From NCBI GenBank assembly GCA_024693925.1, contig JAILKH010000015.1, positions 36,778 to 100,777 of the forward strand: a DNA stretch of 64,000 bases. The letters are read 5' to 3'. The notes below the pieces were generated by a model that was given only the letters and a program-made list of their open reading frames with translations, had not been told where the DNA came from and searched no databases. Source of the stretch: Lachnospiraceae bacterium (GTDB taxonomy: Bacteria > Bacillota > Clostridia > Lachnospirales > Lachnospiraceae). Made by a program: the position numbers and the translations under genes. Every line of letters begins with the position of its first letter. Within the stretch, counting starts at the first letter, position 1. Positions 8,682-18,076 of this stretch are shown here, one piece after another.

Positions 8682-10030
8682 GATCCACCCTCCGTTTCGT
8701 GCACTTCTTCTTCATCTTCCAAAATATAATCTTCCTGTAATTCAACCCTTATCCCCCACCATGGCACTTCAGGTTTCAGGTCATCCTTTTTTACAAAAAC
8801 AAACATACAATCATAATCCGGAGCTTTTGCCGGATATATTCCATACCCATCGGTAAAATATATTAATCCTTTAAAATTCTCAAATTCTTTATCATCGATC
8901 AAGGCATCTACATACTCAAAAGCAGGCCTAAAATCAGTTCCTCCGTAACCGGTTAACTTACCATGGGCAATATATTTGTCAAAATCACTTTCATTTTCTA
9001 TTTTTATATCGCTTCTCACTTCACTATCACACTGAATAATATGTACATTTACCTTTGTGGCAAAGCTTTCACTTCCCTTAAGTATATCATATGTCTTCTT
9101 CAAAAAAGCACGTACCGTTGCCCCCATACAGGAGGCCGAGGTATCTATGACAATAGCCATATCCCTGACTTTCTTTTCATCCTTAAATTCCAGAGGTTCT
9201 ATCAGGGGCATATTTCCGTAATGATCCAGCCCATAGGTATAATAAATATAATCAAACTCCTCATCATTAACCTTCAGTTCCTCACCCATAACCACAAAAC
9301 GCTCAAGTATTCTTTTATAATCATACTTTTTTGCGGTAGTATCCACCAGATTTTTCAGCAGACTTTCCGATTTTGAAGATGCCCTTGAAAAAGTACCCAG
9401 ATCCGTCTTTATCCTTTCACTTATTTTTTTCCAGGCCTGAAAAGACAATTCATAAGTTTCCGGTTTTCTCCAATAAAAATGAGCATCCCGGCAAAACAAT
9501 TTTTCAAATTTAAGCTTATCTGCTTTCGATAAGGGATTTACAAGAAAATATCTATATAGTTTTTCCGCAGTCAGAGGATTCACTTCCTTTAAAATCCCTC
9601 TCATAAGCTGCATTCTGTCACTATCATCGTCAAGTGTAAAATCCCTTACATCTAATTCCATTATTATATTTTCAACTGCTATATCACAGGCAAGATCCCA
9701 ATACTCTTCGTCAATATCCTTTCTTTCTCCCACATAATAATGCCTGAAAATACAATGCAATAATGAATGCAAAAACATTCTTGTTACGGAATTTTCATCA
9801 GACAAATAACAATTTAATACATAACCGCTATCATAAAAGAAATTTTCACCATCTGTTGCCACATTATGAAGATTCAATTTATCCTTACAATTAAAACGGC
9901 TTATGGCAACATCCATAAATCTCATATTGATTATAACCGTATCCGCCGCAAGTCTCACCAGTTCAGCTGCCTTTTTCCGTATAAGCTCTTCTTTCTTCTC
10001 TTCGTTAATTTTCTTATCACCGAATACCAT
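8678..10030 (-). CDS. VWA-like protein with N-terminal metallopeptidase-like domain (DUF2201 type)
   Basis: A 450-residue protein. The N-terminal half carries FLHSLLHCIFRH (histidines at 88, 92, 97) and a following DLACDIAVEN, the pattern of the putative metallopeptidase domain found with DUF2201. Around residues 290-305, MAIVIDTSASCMG is a near-complete MIDAS motif (D-x-S-x-S) of a VWA-like fold, with GGTDFRPAFEYV supplying the threonine/aspartate loop. It forms a typical partner pair with the downstream MoxR ATPase. The substrate complex cannot be told from sequence. Its ATG is preceded by AAAGGGA. Confidence 0.87.
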   Translation of the reverse strand: MVFGDKKINEEKKEELIRKKAAELVRLAADTVIINMRFMDVAISRFNCKDKLNLHNVATDGENFFYDSGYVLNCYLSDENSVTRMFLHSLLHCIFRHYYVGERKDIDEEYWDLACDIAVENIIMELDVRDFTLDDDSDRMQLMRGILKEVNPLTAEKLYRYFLVNPLSKADKLKFEKLFCRDAHFYWRKPETYELSFQAWKKISERIKTDLGTFSRASSKSESLLKNLVDTTAKKYDYKRILERFVVMGEELKVNDEEFDYIYYTYGLDHYGNMPLIEPLEFKDEKKVRDMAIVIDTSASCMGATVRAFLKKTYDILKGSESFATKVNVHIIQCDSEVRSDIKIENESDFDKYIAHGKLTGYGGTDFRPAFEYVDALIDDKEFENFKGLIYFTDGYGIYPAKAPDYDCMFVFVKKDDLKPEVPWWGIRVELQEDYILEDEEEVHETEGGS

Positions 10031-10062
10031 ATTTCCCTTTCATATATTACCTGTAAACAGCA

Positions 10063-10089
10063 GAAGCAGATGCCCTTAACATCTGCTTC
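10063..10089. repeat. 10-bp perfect inverted repeat upstream of the VWA-MoxR operon
   Basis: GAAGCAGATG (10063-10072) and CATCTGCTTC (10080-10089) form a perfect stem with a seven-base loop. It lies in the 220-base gap between the TetR gene and the VWA gene, 33 bases before the VWA start. No T-run follows on either strand, so it does not look like an intrinsic terminator; an operator or a 5' leader hairpin is possible. A TATACT hexamer at 10099-10104 on the minus strand may be a -10 box upstream of it. Confidence 0.55.
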
Positions 10090-10250
10090 CCATCATCCTA
10101 GTATAAATCATCACTTCACTTCAAAAGGATCCCCTCACCCTTAGAAGTTAATGAATCATAAATCCGCCATTCCCAATATTATTACGATACACCTGCAGTT
10201 GTATAATAATAACTGAAAACGCGAACACTCTCATACTTAAACAAAATCCG

Positions 10251-10814
10251 TTATTGTATAACGGCACTCACAAAACCCTCATATGCTTTCTTAAGCATAT
10301 CCTCTATCTCCTCTGTCTGCATATTTACCCTTTTGCTGGTAACAAGCGTTGCCACCCCATGTGTAAACATCCAAACCATGCGAAATACCTCCTTCTTCTT
10401 ATCCGGACTTAACTTCTCGGTTTTAGGGAGTTTTTCAAGTAATTCTTTGCAATCTCCCTGTTGAAGAAACTCATGAAGGTCCTCGGTTTCGTATTCTTCA
10501 ATATCAGCGATCAATTTAAATAAATGTTTTTCCTTACAAGCCATATCAATATATGCCATTCCCATAGACAAATATACCGGCTTCCCCTTTTCACGGCTGC
10601 TTAACATATAATCGGAAAACATTTCCGCACTTTTATAGAACAACTCCTCTTTCAACATCTCCATATTTTCGTATGCACGAAATATCGGTTGAGTAGAGCT
10701 GCCTAATTTTTGAGCAAGCTTACGTGCGGTAACATTCTCAAACCCATTTTCCCTGGTCATTTCAAAAGCAGCCTCTAGTACCATGACCCTGGATACTTTC
10801 TCTTTTGGAGGCAT
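10251..10814 (-). CDS. TetR/AcrR-family transcriptional regulator
   Basis: A 187-residue protein with the TetR N-terminal DNA-binding domain at residues 8-55 (VLEAAFEMTRENGFENVTAR, then KLAQKLGSSTQPIFRAYENME). Here the recognition helix reads STQPIFRAY. The remaining residues form a helical ligand and dimer domain with no recognised ligand. The proline in the HTH (QPIF) is shared with a clostridial TetR subgroup with C-terminal WHG-like domains. It is monocistronic, with a strong promoter and a palindrome just downstream of the -10 box, so self-repression is likely. No obvious efflux target gene is adjacent. Confidence 0.9.
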   Translation of the reverse strand: MPPKEKVSRVMVLEAAFEMTRENGFENVTARKLAQKLGSSTQPIFRAYENMEMLKEELFYKSAEMFSDYMLSSREKGKPVYLSMGMAYIDMACKEKHLFKLIADIEEYETEDLHEFLQQGDCKELLEKLPKTEKLSPDKKKEVFRMVWMFTHGVATLVTSKRVNMQTEEIEDMLKKAYEGFVSAVIQ

Positions 10815-10918
10815 CTGATTTCCCCTTCTTAACTACTGTACCGGTTCCCTAAGCCGATACATACTCCCTGTTCCCCCGTTATGCATTCTATTGATATGTA
10901 TCACGGTTATGCATCCTT

Positions 10919-10928
10919 GTTATATAAC
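10919..10928. promoter_or_regulatory. palindrome at the TetR gene start, candidate operator
   Basis: GTTATATAAC, a perfect 10-bp palindrome, sits six bases downstream of the TetR -10 box, at the likely transcription start. Two copies of GTTATGCAT (10878-10886 and 10906-10914) lie nearby in the leader. Position and symmetry suggest a self-operator; binding is not shown. Confidence 0.45.
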
Positions 10929-10934
10929 GATGTT

Positions 10935-10964
10935 ATTGTACTATAATCACAAAAGGCCTGTCAA
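10935..10964 (-). promoter_or_regulatory. promoter of the TetR gene
   Basis: TTGACA (10959-10964) and TACAAT (10935-10940) on the minus strand with an 18-base spacer. It lies in the 308-base non-coding stretch 10815-11122 between the TetR gene and the divergent DUF4364-type gene. That stretch also holds the palindrome at 10919 and an approximately 120-base leader before the TetR ATG. On its right half I see only AT-rich sequence and the GGAG site of the plus-strand gene. Confidence 0.75.
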
Positions 10965-11122
10965 GATATTAATTCCAATTTTTATATTTTCCTTACGATT
11001 GTAATTATTTTGTTTAAATGTTATTATGTAAATTAGTGTGAGAGGAGAGAAATCATATTATTTTACATTTTTATGATTCATACGTTTACATTGATATTAT
11101 ATACGACAAATAAGGAGTCAAT

Positions 11123-11641
11123 ATGGACAATACAGAAATGCGCACTTTATACAAACTGATAATTTTGTATATGCTGTCAAAGGTCGATTACTCATTGACC
11201 AGAACTCAATTATTCGGTTTTATTCTTGATAAGGAATACACGGATTTCTTCACATTACAGGATGTAATGTCAGAACTTATCGACAACAAACTCATTGAAA
11301 GCAAATCTGCCAGAAACGCTTCTCATCTGCTGATCACAGAAAAAGGACGTGAGACTTTTGATCTGCTGAAAAATGATATTAACGAATCTATCCGCGGAGA
11401 AATAGATACCTATTTGGAAGATAATGATGTTCAGTTAAGAAATGAAGTGTCCATCTCTGCGGACTATTATAAAACCACCTTCGGAGAATATGTTGCAGAG
11501 CTTAGTGCCCGTGAAAGGAATATTGATCTGTTGACCATTAAAATCACTATGCCGACAGAGGAGGCTGCCAACGAAATATGCAACAATTGGCAAAAAAGAA
11601 ATCAGGATGTATATGCCTATCTTATAGAAAATCTGCTCTGA
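11123..11641 (+). CDS. DUF4364-type winged-helix protein
   Basis: A 172-residue protein whose start (MDNTEMRTLYKLIILYMLSK) and following LTRTQLFGFIL...FTLQDVMSELIDNKLIE...HLLITEKGRETFDLL match the DUF4364 pattern of clostridial winged-helix proteins. The N-terminal 85 residues look like a PadR/MarR-like winged helix; the C-terminal half has alternating beta and helix of unknown role. AAGGAG lies nine bases before the ATG. It is probably a transcription regulator, but no target is known. It is convergent with rarA (28-base gap, no clear terminator). Confidence 0.85.
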   Translation: MDNTEMRTLYKLIILYMLSKVDYSLTRTQLFGFILDKEYTDFFTLQDVMSELIDNKLIESKSARNASHLLITEKGRETFDLLKNDINESIRGEIDTYLEDNDVQLRNEVSISADYYKTTFGEYVAELSARERNIDLLTIKITMPTEEAANEICNNWQKRNQDVYAYLIENLL

Positions 11642-11669
11642 TCCTATATCCAACGACCACATAATATAT

Positions 11670-12992
11670 TTATAAATTATCCTTTAACTTCTTCATATGC
11701 TCACGTATCCGAACCTCATATCCGTTTCCCGATGGGTTATAGAATTCCCTTCCGTTCAGTTCATACGGTAGATATTGCTGATGCACATAATTATTTGGAT
11801 AATCATGCGCATACAGATACCCTTCACCATGTCCAAGCTTGGAAGCTCCTTTATAATGAGCATCCTGAAGATGAACCGGTACAGTCACATTAGGTGTATC
11901 TCTAACAGCCTGCATAGCCTGTTCTATTGCCACAACACTTGCATTACTTTTAGGTGCGGTAGCAATATATAATACTGCCTGCGACAGTATTATCTGTGCT
12001 TCCGGCATCCCAACCCTTTCAACCGCCTGAGCCGCCGCCGTAGCAACTACAAGGGCCTGCGGGTCTGCATTACCCACATCCTCAGATGCACATATCATCA
12101 TTCTTCTCGCAATAAAAGTAACACTTTCTCCTGCATTCAACATCCTTGCAAGATAAAATACTGCCGCATCCGGGTCGGAACCTCTCATGGATTTAATAAA
12201 TGCCGATATCGTATCATAATGATTATCACCGTTTTTATCATATTTAACCACTCTTTTCTGTATACACTCACGTGCTACTTCCAGAGTATAATGTATCTTA
12301 CCATCTGTTTCTCTGCCGGTTGTAAGTATTCCGAGTTCTACAGCATTAAGCGCAGTCCTTGCATCGCCATCTGCCATATTTGCAAGAAAATCCGCAGCGT
12401 CCTCATCAATAACCGCATCATAACTCCCCATTCCTTTGACCTTATCATATACCGCCCGGTTTATAAGTTCTTTAATATCTTCCTGCGACAAAGGTTTAAG
12501 TTCAAATATTACCGAACGAGAGATCAAAGCTCCGTTAACCTCAAAATACGGATTTTCCGTAGTGGCACCAATAAGAATAACTGTCCCATCTTCCACATAA
12601 GGGAGAAGATAGTCCTGCTGCCCTTTATTAAAACGATGTATTTCATCTATAAACAATATAGTCTTTTTATTATACATTCCCAGAGAATCTTTTGCCCCGG
12701 CAATTACCTCTTCCATATCCTTTTTTCCGGATATCGTTGCATTCAATTGTACAAATTCCGCGCTCGTTGTATTGGCTATCACTCTCGCTATTGTAGTCTT
12801 CCCCGTACCCGGTGGCCCGTAAAAAATTATAGAGCTTAACTTATCTGCTTTAATAGCACGATATAACAGCTTGTCTTTTCCTATTATATGTCGTTGCCCT
12901 ACCACCTCATCCAGCATCACAGGTCGTAAACGTGCCGCAAGGGGTGACTCTTTATCTTTATTCATTTCACTCATATACGAAAAAAGATCCAT
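11670..12992 (-). CDS. rarA: Replication-associated recombination protein A
   Basis: A 440-residue protein of full RarA/MgsA/WRNIP1 length. Key features are PLAARLRPVMLDEVVGQRHI, Walker A GPPGTGKT (59-66), Walker B LFIDEIHRFNKGQQD, and sensor-1 GATTENPYFEVN. The C-terminal tetramerisation domain carries DPDAAVFYLARML and later AHYKGASKLGHGEGYLYAHDYP. RarA is an AAA+ clamp-loader-like ATPase that acts at stalled replication forks. It lies 26 bases after the beta-mannosidase-like gene on the same strand, but no functional link is apparent. An AAGGAG site lies 13 bases upstream of the ATG. Confidence 0.96.
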   Translation of the reverse strand: MDLFSYMSEMNKDKESPLAARLRPVMLDEVVGQRHIIGKDKLLYRAIKADKLSSIIFYGPPGTGKTTIARVIANTTSAEFVQLNATISGKKDMEEVIAGAKDSLGMYNKKTILFIDEIHRFNKGQQDYLLPYVEDGTVILIGATTENPYFEVNGALISRSVIFELKPLSQEDIKELINRAVYDKVKGMGSYDAVIDEDAADFLANMADGDARTALNAVELGILTTGRETDGKIHYTLEVARECIQKRVVKYDKNGDNHYDTISAFIKSMRGSDPDAAVFYLARMLNAGESVTFIARRMMICASEDVGNADPQALVVATAAAQAVERVGMPEAQIILSQAVLYIATAPKSNASVVAIEQAMQAVRDTPNVTVPVHLQDAHYKGASKLGHGEGYLYAHDYPNNYVHQQYLPYELNGREFYNPSGNGYEVRIREHMKKLKDNL

Positions 12993-13018
12993 AACCCGGA
13001 ATTTATCTCCTTATCCCC

Positions 13019-15514
13019 TTAAAATGTATCCTTAAGAGAACGTATTACCAATTGCTGTTCCAACTCATAACCATTTTGTATTTCAGGGGCTCCATACTGC
13101 AAATAACGTATATCTGATTTCTTTAGTCTGACTGCCTTTTCACGCTTACTTGTGAGGTGAAAGAAATTATCCGAAAAAATAGCATCTGCCTGCTTAAGGT
13201 CCAATTCTACAAAAGCCGCAAAACCACCTGACATCATTCTTATCACATACTCATCAACAAGTTCTATTACCGAATAGGAAATGGACGAAAGATCAAGCAT
13301 CAGACGTTTATAGGGTACAAAGACTTCAGTCTCTGTAGAAACCACATTTCCATCCTCATCAATAAAAACAGCTTCCATAAATACCCTGTTTTCAAGCCCT
13401 TCTATAAACGGTGTGTAATTCATTTCACATACCTTCACAGCTTCAAAGGGTTTAATTTCCACTTCGTATTCCACTTCATGCAAAAGCCTGAATTCAAAAG
13501 TCTGAAGACTTACTCTGACACGTCTTATTTCTATATCCCTGGTTTCATTCTGTACATATACAGATACCGTATTACCTTCACGATATATAGAACCGGCAAC
13601 CGAAGCATAAAAACCTTTAGCCATATATTGAAGTGCCTTAAATCTTCCATAGTAATCAATACTCGAACAGGATGCTACCGGCCAGCTGTCATTAAGCTGC
13701 CAAAACAAGGAACCCATACACCTTCCTCTGTTTCTCCTCATATGTTCAACCGCTTTTTTTACCGCAAGCCCCTGCACTATCTGTGTAATATATAAAAGGC
13801 TCTCAAAATCTTTAGGATACAAAAACTCACGGGATATATACTGCATAATCCTGCCACCGGCGTTTTCTTCTTTGACATGACTTTCCATAACCTCGGAAAA
13901 CAAATTTCTATCACTTTCCTTTGTATATGATTTAACAGTCTTTATCGACGGATATGACAAGCATCCATACTCCGAGCAAAATCTCATTTTATGATCGTAA
14001 TAATTATCAATAGGTTCTCCGTTTTTCCATACTCCCCAATAATGACTATCCCCATAATCTTCATTAGCAGGATTCGAAAAATTCCCGCCTGATGAAGGAG
14101 TTGAAGGCCAATAAAATACAGAAGGCGCATATTTCTCCATAATATCCGGGATCAATTCTTCAAATATGCTTCTGTAATCATCCTTAAGTGTTCCGGAATG
14201 ATCCCCAAAGTTTTCATCATAAACCCAGTCCGACTCAATCCCACTGTTACCGCATATTAGCCCCAGGCTCGCATGACTCCGAATTCTCTTAATATTATCT
14301 ATGATCTCGCTTTCTATATTTTTTCGAAATTCTTCATTTAGTTCATATATATTGTCCGCAAACATCAGATCCTGCCATACTATTATTCCGTATTCATCAC
14401 ACAGATCATAAAAAGTATCCGAAGGATAATAGCCTCCTCCCCAGACACGTATCATATTAAAATTACTTCTTACACAGGCTTTAAGCAAATAATCTATCTT
14501 CTCTTTTGTAATAAAAGAATATATCGAATCCTCCGGAACATAATCGGCACCCATCGCAAAAATCTTAACACCGTTAACCTTCAGGCAAAACTCCGAGCCC
14601 CACTCATCGGTTTCGCGGCTTATGGATATGGTCCTTAGTCCGATCCTATAAGTTTTACTATCCCACTGGTTTCCATTCATATCCAGTGCATATACACTGA
14701 CAGTATATAAAGGATGTTCACCAAAGCCGTTAGGCCACCATATCTTGGGACTTTCAACCTCCATACTCATGGTACAATGTCCGTCTATCATGGTTTCGGT
14801 TATAGCTGATATCCTTCCTTCCGGACTTATAAGCTCTGCCTGTATTATAAAAGGTTCATTAACAAACATTTCAGCATTTACATTGATTTCCAGAGTAACA
14901 CTTTTTTTCTCATGATGCTGTATTATTTCTATTTCATCAAGTTTTATATAGCTGCATCCTACAAGATCTATACTTCTCCAGATTCCACAATCCGGTAATT
15001 GTGCCGCATGACTCCAGCCCAGCATAGAGTGTGACTTTCTGAGCCTCTGGTTTCCTTCTATACATCCATTTGGTGTGAAATGTACGGATTTATTCAATCC
15101 CGGCCTGATATTCTCTATATATTCCAGGGGAGAATCAATTTCAATGGTAATTCTGTTTCCCACAGGACGAAGATATCCTGTTATATTAAAATAATATGTC
15201 CTGTGCATATTTTCAGTACGTCCTATAGGCATCTCATTTATATATATCTTAGCCAGGGTATCGATACCTTTACAGCATAAATAAATCCGTTCCTGAGACA
15301 TTAATTCCGGCATCACTTCAAATTCCCGGGTGAAATAAAAATCACTCCTGAAAATTTCCTTCGCAGAATACTCATTTAGTCCATAGAACGGATCCTGAAG
15401 CCTGTGTTGCATCAATAAAGCAGATAAAACAGAGCCCGGAACCTTTCCCTCCACATATGCTTCCGAACCCTTCTCATTAATTAACCATGTACCATTAAGT
15501 GTTTGATAAATCAT
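13019..15514 (-). CDS. Glycoside hydrolase family 2 beta-mannosidase-like protein with altered acid/base site
   Basis: An 831-residue protein of full GH2 beta-mannosidase length. It has the N-terminal sugar-binding domain (GTWLINEKG), the central Ig-like domain and the barrel (NMIRVWGGGYYPSDTFYDLCDEYGIIVWQDLMFA). The nucleophile is E515 in RFCSEYGC. The acid/base region, normally C-G-N-N-E in this family, reads CGNSGIE (residues 421-427), so the catalytic glutamate is replaced by G425 with another glutamate two positions on. No signal peptide is seen; it would be cytoplasmic. It may act with reduced or altered activity, or on a substrate that needs no acid catalyst. No mannan transporter is adjacent. 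Confidence 0.86.
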   Translation of the reverse strand: MIYQTLNGTWLINEKGSEAYVEGKVPGSVLSALLMQHRLQDPFYGLNEYSAKEIFRSDFYFTREFEVMPELMSQERIYLCCKGIDTLAKIYINEMPIGRTENMHRTYYFNITGYLRPVGNRITIEIDSPLEYIENIRPGLNKSVHFTPNGCIEGNQRLRKSHSMLGWSHAAQLPDCGIWRSIDLVGCSYIKLDEIEIIQHHEKKSVTLEINVNAEMFVNEPFIIQAELISPEGRISAITETMIDGHCTMSMEVESPKIWWPNGFGEHPLYTVSVYALDMNGNQWDSKTYRIGLRTISISRETDEWGSEFCLKVNGVKIFAMGADYVPEDSIYSFITKEKIDYLLKACVRSNFNMIRVWGGGYYPSDTFYDLCDEYGIIVWQDLMFADNIYELNEEFRKNIESEIIDNIKRIRSHASLGLICGNSGIESDWVYDENFGDHSGTLKDDYRSIFEELIPDIMEKYAPSVFYWPSTPSSGGNFSNPANEDYGDSHYWGVWKNGEPIDNYYDHKMRFCSEYGCLSYPSIKTVKSYTKESDRNLFSEVMESHVKEENAGGRIMQYISREFLYPKDFESLLYITQIVQGLAVKKAVEHMRRNRGRCMGSLFWQLNDSWPVASCSSIDYYGRFKALQYMAKGFYASVAGSIYREGNTVSVYVQNETRDIEIRRVRVSLQTFEFRLLHEVEYEVEIKPFEAVKVCEMNYTPFIEGLENRVFMEAVFIDEDGNVVSTETEVFVPYKRLMLDLSSISYSVIELVDEYVIRMMSGGFAAFVELDLKQADAIFSDNFFHLTSKREKAVRLKKSDIRYLQYGAPEIQNGYELEQQLVIRSLKDTF

Positions 15515-15666
15515 CCCTATATATCCCCTTATATATTACATCCCCTGCATTATTAAAATGCTGTCAACAGATATGAATAATGAAAACGCACTTTGACTCA
15601 TACGGTCAATTCCCCTAGTGTGTCATTTTCCCTCTAAAATAAATATAATTGAAGAAAAGATTTTTT

Positions 15667-16833
15667 TCAACTACTACATCTGCTACCTAATCCCACCAAA
15701 ACATCAACTACTATGGTCACGACCAAATATATGCCAAAATACATAAAATATCTCCGATCATTTTCGGCCATAAGATAGTAAAAAGGAGGAAAGATCACTT
15801 GAAGACTTCTAAATTCTTTTACATAAACAAATACCGGACATACCACCAGCATCACTATCATTATAACCGGTATAAAAGCACCAAGACTCCTCAATCCGGG
15901 GAAAATTTTTCTGATAATACTGCAAAAGCAACAACAGGATATAACATACATCAGCATAAGTATCACTTCACCAAATACATTTTCTGTCTGTCCGTACAAT
16001 AAAAAAACAAAAAAAACTACAATTGACGCATCAACTAAAGCCGTCAGTATGTAAATATGTTCAAAAACCCATTTATTGCCTACAGGTATCCGGTCAATTA
16101 TCCCTTTTTCACGATCCTCGGTATAAAACATGGTTGACGAAAACCCGCACAGTAATACCATCATCAATAAGAGTCCTTTTACAGGCGCAAAAAGATACTG
16201 CGTTTCTTCTTTTTCCTCAACATTAGCAGCGGTATTTTCCCTATATTTAAATAAAGAATTATTTTTTTGATAAATTCTATAATATTTCTCAAGAATCTCT
16301 TCCCTGTCTTCCTTAGTTTTTAAATATATATAATCTTTAAATAACGAATATGAAAGTTCCGAATACATTGCTCCAAATAATTGCAATCGGGCCAGTTTCA
16401 ATAAAACGGTATCTTCATTCTCGATCACAGTAACAACTTTTCCTTTATCACCTTTTAAAGCATTTTTTGAAAGATCATTCTCCCTTGCTTTTTCTTCCAC
16501 TATATGGTTTGTATAATCGGCTATGCCTTTTTCAAACTCCCCGGAAAAAATCCATACCGCGTCCACCTTATTATCATTTAATTCCTTTAAAGCATCATCT
16601 TTATTATTGTATCCCACATACAAAAAGACAGAATCCTTCGCCATAAGCTTTGGTATTATATCACTCTTTCCCTCACAAACCAATGCAATCCTGGCTATTC
16701 CGCTTTCATTATTTGAAACAACAAAAAGTAACAATACAACCATCGGGATCAGAAGCAGCATAATTATAAAACCGGGTTTTCTTAATAATCTCTTATTAAA
16801 TATACGAAACAGTTTTATATAATCAGTTTTCAT
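15667..16833 (-). CDS. ABC-2 type transporter permease (second subunit)
   Basis: A 388-residue protein with one N-terminal membrane helix (about 18-40), a roughly 170-residue extracytoplasmic region, and about five C-terminal helices from residue 208. This is the ABC2_membrane_3 layout shared by drug, lipid and peptide exporters. It overlaps the end of the upstream permease gene by 11 bases, and both share the ATPase 5' of them. The two permeases likely form a heterodimer. Cargo is unknown. A 152-base gap to the beta-mannosidase-like gene follows downstream; I see no strong terminator there. Confidence 0.87.
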   Translation of the reverse strand: MKTDYIKLFRIFNKRLLRKPGFIIMLLLIPMVVLLLFVVSNNESGIARIALVCEGKSDIIPKLMAKDSVFLYVGYNNKDDALKELNDNKVDAVWIFSGEFEKGIADYTNHIVEEKARENDLSKNALKGDKGKVVTVIENEDTVLLKLARLQLFGAMYSELSYSLFKDYIYLKTKEDREEILEKYYRIYQKNNSLFKYRENTAANVEEKEETQYLFAPVKGLLLMMVLLCGFSSTMFYTEDREKGIIDRIPVGNKWVFEHIYILTALVDASIVVFFVFLLYGQTENVFGEVILMLMYVISCCCFCSIIRKIFPGLRSLGAFIPVIMIVMLVVCPVFVYVKEFRSLQVIFPPFYYLMAENDRRYFMYFGIYLVVTIVVDVLVGLGSRCSS

Positions 16834-18067
16834 TCCTTATCCTCCTACTCATAACACAAACCGAGGCAACAATGAAAACCAACGAATATAAGAGCATTCC
16901 CACAAATCGGCCGGACCCATTATTCAAAAGAATTATATCCGCCAGATAGCCATAGGCCAACCCACACGGCTGATAGCCTGCAATCCTTCTTACAACTTCG
17001 GGAAAGAAAGAAATCGGATAAAGACAGCCTCCCATATAAGAAAAGAATACGGCAAAAACAAATTGCAGAAATATTCCAAAAATATAATTATCCGCCACCA
17101 GAAACAAGAGATATTGAGCTGCCGAAAACATTATTATTAAAGGTATAAAACCCCTAATAAAATAACTGTAATCCTCAAGAAACCACCTTTCCCATTCATA
17201 TATTGAAATACCGGATCCGTAAACACCAAGCACTATCATAACGATCATAGGCATAAGGCAAAAAAACATAGCACATAAATATGCAATATATTCCGCCATC
17301 ACCTGAAAGATTATACTTAATCCCCCGGAAGCCAACACAGAATTAAGAGCAACACTTCGTCTTACATATATTGATGTATATGCGATCCCAAACATGGCAA
17401 TCATAAAGATCATAAATCCGCACATAAAACCGGCGTTGGCCGAAAGCTTAGCCTTGTTTTTTACAATAACAACCGGTTCATACAATTCATCCCTATGAAG
17501 CACCAGGTTTACATAATATTTATTTATATCATTTATCTCTTTCCAAACATCTTCGTATCCTCCCAGGCTTTTAAGATATGCCTCCACACCATATATTGAA
17601 CTCTGGGTTTCATTTAGATATTTCGAAATACTATCCGCAAAATCTCTTACCAACAGAGACACTATATTATCCACAGCTTTGGAAGTTACCAAAATAACAG
17701 GCTTATTTTCTCCGGTCTTGATCGATGCCGCAAAACCTTCCGGAATAATAGCATAACCCGATATTTCCCCATTACCGGTTTGTATTTTTGCTTCTTCTTC
17801 ACTCATCTCTACCAATTTTAGAGCAAACCTTGAAGAATCAAAATATCTAACAGCCGATAACCCTGCCGCTAAATACTTATCATCAGTTTCTCCAACAATA
17901 CCTATAATAACAGGCTCATCTTCTTTAGGCTTATCATTATTTCGATACCCAAAACAAAGCAATAATAATATACAGCCCGTAAATATAAGGGCTGTAATCA
18001 ATACTACCGGAAATACCTTAAACGCTCTTTTCAATTGTAACCAAAAAAATACATATAAGCTTCTCAT
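16823..18067 (-). CDS. ABC-2 type transporter permease (first subunit)
   Basis: A 414-residue protein with the same layout as its neighbour: an N-terminal helix (KVFPVVLITALIFTGCILLLL), an external segment to about residue 215, then about six helices to the C-terminus, including the conserved GGCLYPISFFPE stretch before the last external loop. The P-I-S-x-x-P motif is typical of ABC-2 permeases of the DrrB/YhgE-like kind. It starts nine bases after the ATPase gene and overlaps the second permease. Export rather than import is inferred from the family. Confidence 0.88.
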   Translation of the reverse strand: MRSLYVFFWLQLKRAFKVFPVVLITALIFTGCILLLLCFGYRNNDKPKEDEPVIIGIVGETDDKYLAAGLSAVRYFDSSRFALKLVEMSEEEAKIQTGNGEISGYAIIPEGFAASIKTGENKPVILVTSKAVDNIVSLLVRDFADSISKYLNETQSSIYGVEAYLKSLGGYEDVWKEINDINKYYVNLVLHRDELYEPVVIVKNKAKLSANAGFMCGFMIFMIAMFGIAYTSIYVRRSVALNSVLASGGLSIIFQVMAEYIAYLCAMFFCLMPMIVMIVLGVYGSGISIYEWERWFLEDYSYFIRGFIPLIIMFSAAQYLLFLVADNYIFGIFLQFVFAVFFSYMGGCLYPISFFPEVVRRIAGYQPCGLAYGYLADIILLNNGSGRFVGMLLYSLVFIVASVCVMSRRIRNEN

Positions 18068-18076
18068 TTTTCATCA

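Noticed and set aside
7161..10030. VWA-MoxR pair as a phage-defence system
   Set aside because: No nuclease, toxin or defence-island gene is adjacent, and MoxR-VWA pairs are common in housekeeping contexts.
10063..10089. Hairpin as terminator of the TetR gene
   Set aside because: No T-run follows on either strand, and the stem lies about 160 bases past the TetR stop, close to the next operon.
15590..15640. TTGAC-N7-GTCAA inverted repeat before the beta-mannosidase-like gene
   Set aside because: Short arms in AT-rich sequence and no clear promoter alignment; kept out as an operator.
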